Shown here: piece by piece, positions 60,692 through 64,000 of the stretch
Layout: each line of letters opens with the position of its first letter
Numbering within the stretch: the first letter of the stretch is position 1
Source of the DNA: Otis tarda
Taxonomy: Eukaryota; Chordata; Aves; Otidiformes; Otididae
Assembly (NCBI GenBank): GCA_026413225.1
Contig: CM048553.1
Coordinates: forward strand, 23,064,501-23,128,500
Direction of reading: 5' to 3'
DNA: 64,000 bases
Position numbers and translations under genes: made by a program
The notes under the pieces: model-generated
What the model was told of the DNA's origin: nothing
Database searches by the model: none
The model's input: only the letters and a program-made list of their open reading frames with translations

Positions 60692-61831
60692 TGTCGTAGT
60701 TCAGCCCCAATCGGGACCAGACTACGCAGTCTCTCTCTCACTCCCCCCACCCTCCGAGAGAATAGGGAGAGATAATATAAGGAAAACGGCTCGAGGTTTG
60801 AGATAAGGACAGGGAGAAAATCCTTAAAGTTACCGTTACCAGCAAAACAGACTCGACTTGGGGAAAACTATTCATTTATTACTAAAAACAGCAGGATAAT
60901 GAGACAGAGAACAAGATAACCTCCCCTCCCTCTTCCCGAGCTTAACATTCTCTCTACTACCTTCCCCCCCACAAGCAGCACAGGGGGAAAGAGGGGATGG
61001 GGGTTGCATTCAGTTCATCACGCGTTGTTTTACGCTGCTGCTTCATAGTCAGGGGAAGAACTCCTCATGTTCCTCCCTTGCTCCATTGTGGGGTCCCACC
61101 CATACGCCACAGTCCTTTGTGAAACTGCTCTGGCGTCGGTCATCTCTTCCACAGGGTGCAGTCCCTCCAGAACAGCTGCCCCAGCGGGCCCTCCATGGGC
61201 CACAGCCTCCTTCAGGCATCCACCTGCCTAGCGTGGGGTCCTCCACGGGCTGCAGGTGAATCTCTGACCCTCCGTGGACCTCCATGGACTGCAGGGGGAC
61301 AACCTGCTCCACCGTGGTCATGTCCACAGGCTGCAGGGGAATCTTGGCCAGGAGCTGCATTACTCCTCCCCCTCCTTCTTCACTGACCTTGGCATCTGCA
61401 GCTGTTCCTCTCACAAGAAAAGTTCTTCACAACAGGGAGGCAGATCCCTCTCAGAATCTCTTCACATCATCCATCTCATCTCCTCTCCACTTCTTGCAGC
61501 CGGGCGGGGCCGAGTCGGGCCCAGTTGGCCACCTGGCAAGAGGCCAGAGGGTGAGGCCTGCAAGGCCCATGAGGCCCATGCCTACCCCTCTGCTCCTCTG
61601 CCCCTGCTCAGCTTCTTCACATCTTCTCTTTTTTTTCTGTTTTCCCTTTCTTAAATACGTTATCACAGAGGCGTTATCATGGAACATTCTGCTACCAATT
61701 GGCTCGGCTTTGGCCAGCAGCGGATCCGCCCTAGGCCCGGCCGAGTCCACTGAACAAAGGGGAGCAACTTCTAGCAGTTTCCTACAGAAGCTACCACCTT
61801 AGGCCCCCCCTCACTACACAAAACCAGAACA
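60692..61831 (-). mobile_element. Complete ERV solo LTR, antisense, target duplication GACTG
   Basis: The 1140-bp element lies between two copies of GACTG (60687-60691 and 61832-61836). In + reading it begins TGTCGTAGTTCAGCCCC and ends ACAAAACCAGAACA; read on the minus strand it has TG...CA termini, a TATA-like GTATTTAA (plus-strand 61651-61658) and AATAAA (plus-strand 60875-60880), which sets its orientation. The middle is G+C-rich, with repeated modules around GGGCTGCAGGTGAATC. The U5 end resembles that of the 42439-43020 LTR, so the two are related subfamilies. Open frames inside it are not genes. Confidence 0.93.
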
Positions 61832-62050
61832 GACTGAGATAAGGATTTGGTTTGAATTCAGTGTCATTCTCTCAGGTGTCTAAGTTTCTGCCATACACCA
61901 GTTCAAAATTCTTTATTTTTAAAACCAATTTTAGGGGCACCTGCTGGGATAATAATGTTTTTTAATCATTGTGTGAGGGATTTCAGTGATGGTCTGTGTA
62001 GGGCCACTGTGAGAAATTACAAGCTGCACACAGCTGTGGGAACGCGACCT

Positions 62051-62110
62051 TGGAGAGGGGAGCTAGGCGGGTTGTTATCTCGGAGAGGGGAGCTAGGAGG
62101 GTTGTTATTG
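62051..62110 (+). repeat. Two 30-bp tandem units inside the LTR
   Basis: Units begin TGGAGAGGGGAGCTAGGCGG and CGGAGAGGGGAGCTAGGAGG and both continue GTTGTTAT. They lie upstream of the LTR TATA box, where enhancer repeats are common in retroviral U3 regions; enhancer activity is inferred. Confidence 0.9.
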
Positions 62111-62433
62111 AGCAGGATGTTGCTGCTATCTGGGAACCGCTGTTAGCCAGCAGGGCACGTACTTGGCAGGCCTTACTGCATGCGTTGGCCACACGTGCAT
62201 CAACGCCTGGTCAGTACTCTGCCACTGAATCTGCTGAGGGTATAAACCAAGGCGGCTCGGAGCGGAGGAGAGAGAAAGGACCCAGAGCACACTCTACGAA
62301 CAACAGGGGACACCCTAAAGGTGCTGCGCCAACCTCCCTTCTCTGCTCTGACCCCGCTGATCATCATCCTCCTGCTCGGCGGTGTCTCCAGCTTAGTCGG
62401 GGTGGTAAGACTCTCGCAAAAGGAAAACAATAC

Positions 62434-62489
62434 GCTGGTAACTGCTTATTCTAGGAACTGTAACTGCTTATGCTGGTAACTGCTTATGC
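62434..62489 (+). repeat. TAACTGCTTAT repeats inside the LTR
   Basis: Three copies of TAACTGCTTAT with a partly shared CTGG or TAGG spacer lie just before the LTR poly(A) signal. This is a short local duplication within the R/U5 area. Confidence 0.85.
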
Positions 62490-64000
62490 AAGGCTATAAT
62501 AGAGCAATAAATACTGTTGTGCTTTTAAATATCCTATGCTGGGTGAACTTTGTGCATAGGAATCCTACAAACCGGGTACAATCATATGCTTTAGTAAAAT
62601 ATGTTTTTTTCTAGTAAAAAATGTGTGAGTGTAATGTGTATGAATTTCTGTTTGTGTATATGTATACATGTATATGCATGAGTATGTGTAAAATAGAGAC
62701 ATAAACGTTAACATCCCTTGGTGCTGTCATGAGCTGCTTTCAGCTAGGAATTAAATTATTTCAAAAATTATAATCTCTGTCCACTAAAAAGATGAAGAGC
62801 ATCATCTGTTCCGACCAGTCACTCTTCCATCCCCACCTCCCCATCCCCACTCTCCAACCTGTTGGTCATAACTCAGAAAATAAGCAGTGCAGGAGCAGAT
62901 TGGCATTGGCATTGGAAATCTCCAAGGCATGGTTGGAATTGCTGCAATAAAGCTAGTGGAGAAAGATAGACTCTTCCATTTGAGTCCATGCTAAATCAGC
63001 TGTAGATACTGTATTTAGATAGTGTATTACTTTTTTAAAAGTGATAAGGTTATTTGAAAATGATCGGCACTTACATCCTTAAACCTACCAGCTCCTCACA
63101 GAAGCTGCAGGTTGTGAAGCTCAGTGTTCCCACACTGCAACCTGAATTTGTGCAGGAGTCTTATGTGAATTTGGGAATTTACTGGTGCTGGAGGTGAGAG
63201 GCCCTGCTCATTAGTTGTCATTGTCCAAGCTTAGCTTTCTACTTAATTACAGTAGGTCTATTGCTCATTGGACTCTTCCATGGTCTAATTTAGTTTATTG
63301 TACCTCCTTCTTTCTCCACCTCCGGTTCTTCCCACCCCCGACCCCAGGTTGGTTTTTTACTTTGTGAACTAAAGCCTGCAAAAGAGTCCACAAGCACCAG
63401 GATCAGCATGAAGGACAAGAGAATTTCATTCTGACAGTGCCATTTTAACTGAACAGTACAGTCTTCACTTGCTTGTTTTACACTGTCTCTTGAACCAGTT
63501 TTTCAGTATACAAAATGTAGGCTTGTTAATGCTTGCAATCTTTTTAAGACCTGTGTGACCAGGAGAAGTTAGTGTCAGATTTTTAAGTCATCTTTGTAAT
63601 GTGCAGAGCTAAAACCTTAAAATAATCTGTGTAATTCCTGAATTAATATTTTCATCATCCCTACTGAATTTAGTGAGTGATTTAACTTTTTTGTTGCTTG
63701 TTGTTTATCTCTACTACAGAATTTGTACCTGCTCTAAGACAATAGTTTCTGCGCATGTGATAGGTGCAGTTCTTTTACTTTTTAAAAACATACAAGTAAT
63801 ATCAATATAAAGCAAACAAGCATTTGTGTGTCTCCCGTGACTTATCGTATTGGAGATATCAGGAGACCCAACTGGAATACGAGGAGTGAAAATCCAAGTA
63901 GTATTTTTGTGCTCAGCATGTCAGTCAGAACCCATATAATAATTACTTCCCAATTCCTACCAATCTACACTCTTGAAAAAACTTCATTAGGTTAAAGAAA

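Larger units (their letters stand above)
61970..62580 (+). mobile_element. Complete ERV solo LTR, sense, target duplication ATCAT
   Basis: The 611-bp element begins TGTGTGAGGGATTTCAG and ends AAACCGGGTACA. It is flanked by ATCAT (61965-61969 and 62581-62585); the base before the left copy and the last base of the LTR are both A, so a 6-bp AATCAT duplication, as in ERVK-like elements, is equally possible. It has TATAAA (62241-62246) and AATAAA (62506-62511), spaced as in a retroviral LTR. Its sequence is unrelated to the other LTRs here. It includes internal tandem repeats. Confidence 0.9.
60287..64000 (+). other. NMT2: NMT2 intron 9 (5' part, runs off the window)
   Basis: Holds two complete solo LTRs 138 bp apart in opposite orientation. 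The sequence after 62585 is AT-rich with a TG/TA-rich stretch (about 62620-62690) and no recognised exon. Confidence 0.85.

Overview
This is nuclear DNA of a bird. It carries part of two split vertebrate genes in tandem on the + strand, with GT-AG introns, a CR1 LINE tail ending in the avian ATTCTATG-type repeat, and endogenous-retrovirus LTRs of types familiar from non-galliform birds. The two genes are the 3' part of FAM171A1 (astroprincin, a type I membrane protein) and the first nine coding exons of NMT2 (glycylpeptide N-tetradecanoyltransferase 2). They also sit side by side, in the same order and orientation, at human 10p13, so the window is an ordinary block of conserved amniote synteny.

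Layout. 1-1160: intron of FAM171A1. 1161-25789: five FAM171A1 coding exons (1161-1319, 6943-7119, 20739-20855, 23323-23437, 24091-25789), followed by a 3'UTR of about 1.2 kb with AATAAA at 26949. About 26970-38000: an AT-rich intergenic spacer of about 11 kb without a recognisable gene. About 38000-39480: a CpG island that holds the NMT2 promoter and exon 1, with the start codon at 38554. 38554-60286: nine NMT2 coding exons whose phases all match; they sum to exactly 390 codons. The last three or so exons, about 108 codons by family length, lie beyond 64000.

Mobile DNA. Three complete solo LTRs have target-site duplications that can be read directly: 42439-43020 (CTCAC), 60692-61831 (GACTG) and 61970-62580 (ATCAT), all in NMT2 introns. 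A decayed relative of the second lies at about 5690-6737, just upstream of a FAM171A1 exon. There are CR1 fragments at about 5037-5112 and 48690-49480, and two old tRNA-derived SINE-like pieces near 7440-7640 and 27570-27690. No retroviral gag, pol or env reading frame was recognised.

The two genes are not known to act in one pathway. FAM171A1 is a plasma-membrane protein linked to cell shape and actin. NMT2 is a cytosolic and ribosome-associated enzyme that attaches myristate to N-terminal glycines. I found no new biological system. The points most worth a second look are the LTR insertions with intact target duplications, a possible cryptic terminal exon in NMT2 intron 1, a perfect 39-bp tandem duplication and the acidic triplet repeat at the end of FAM171A1.
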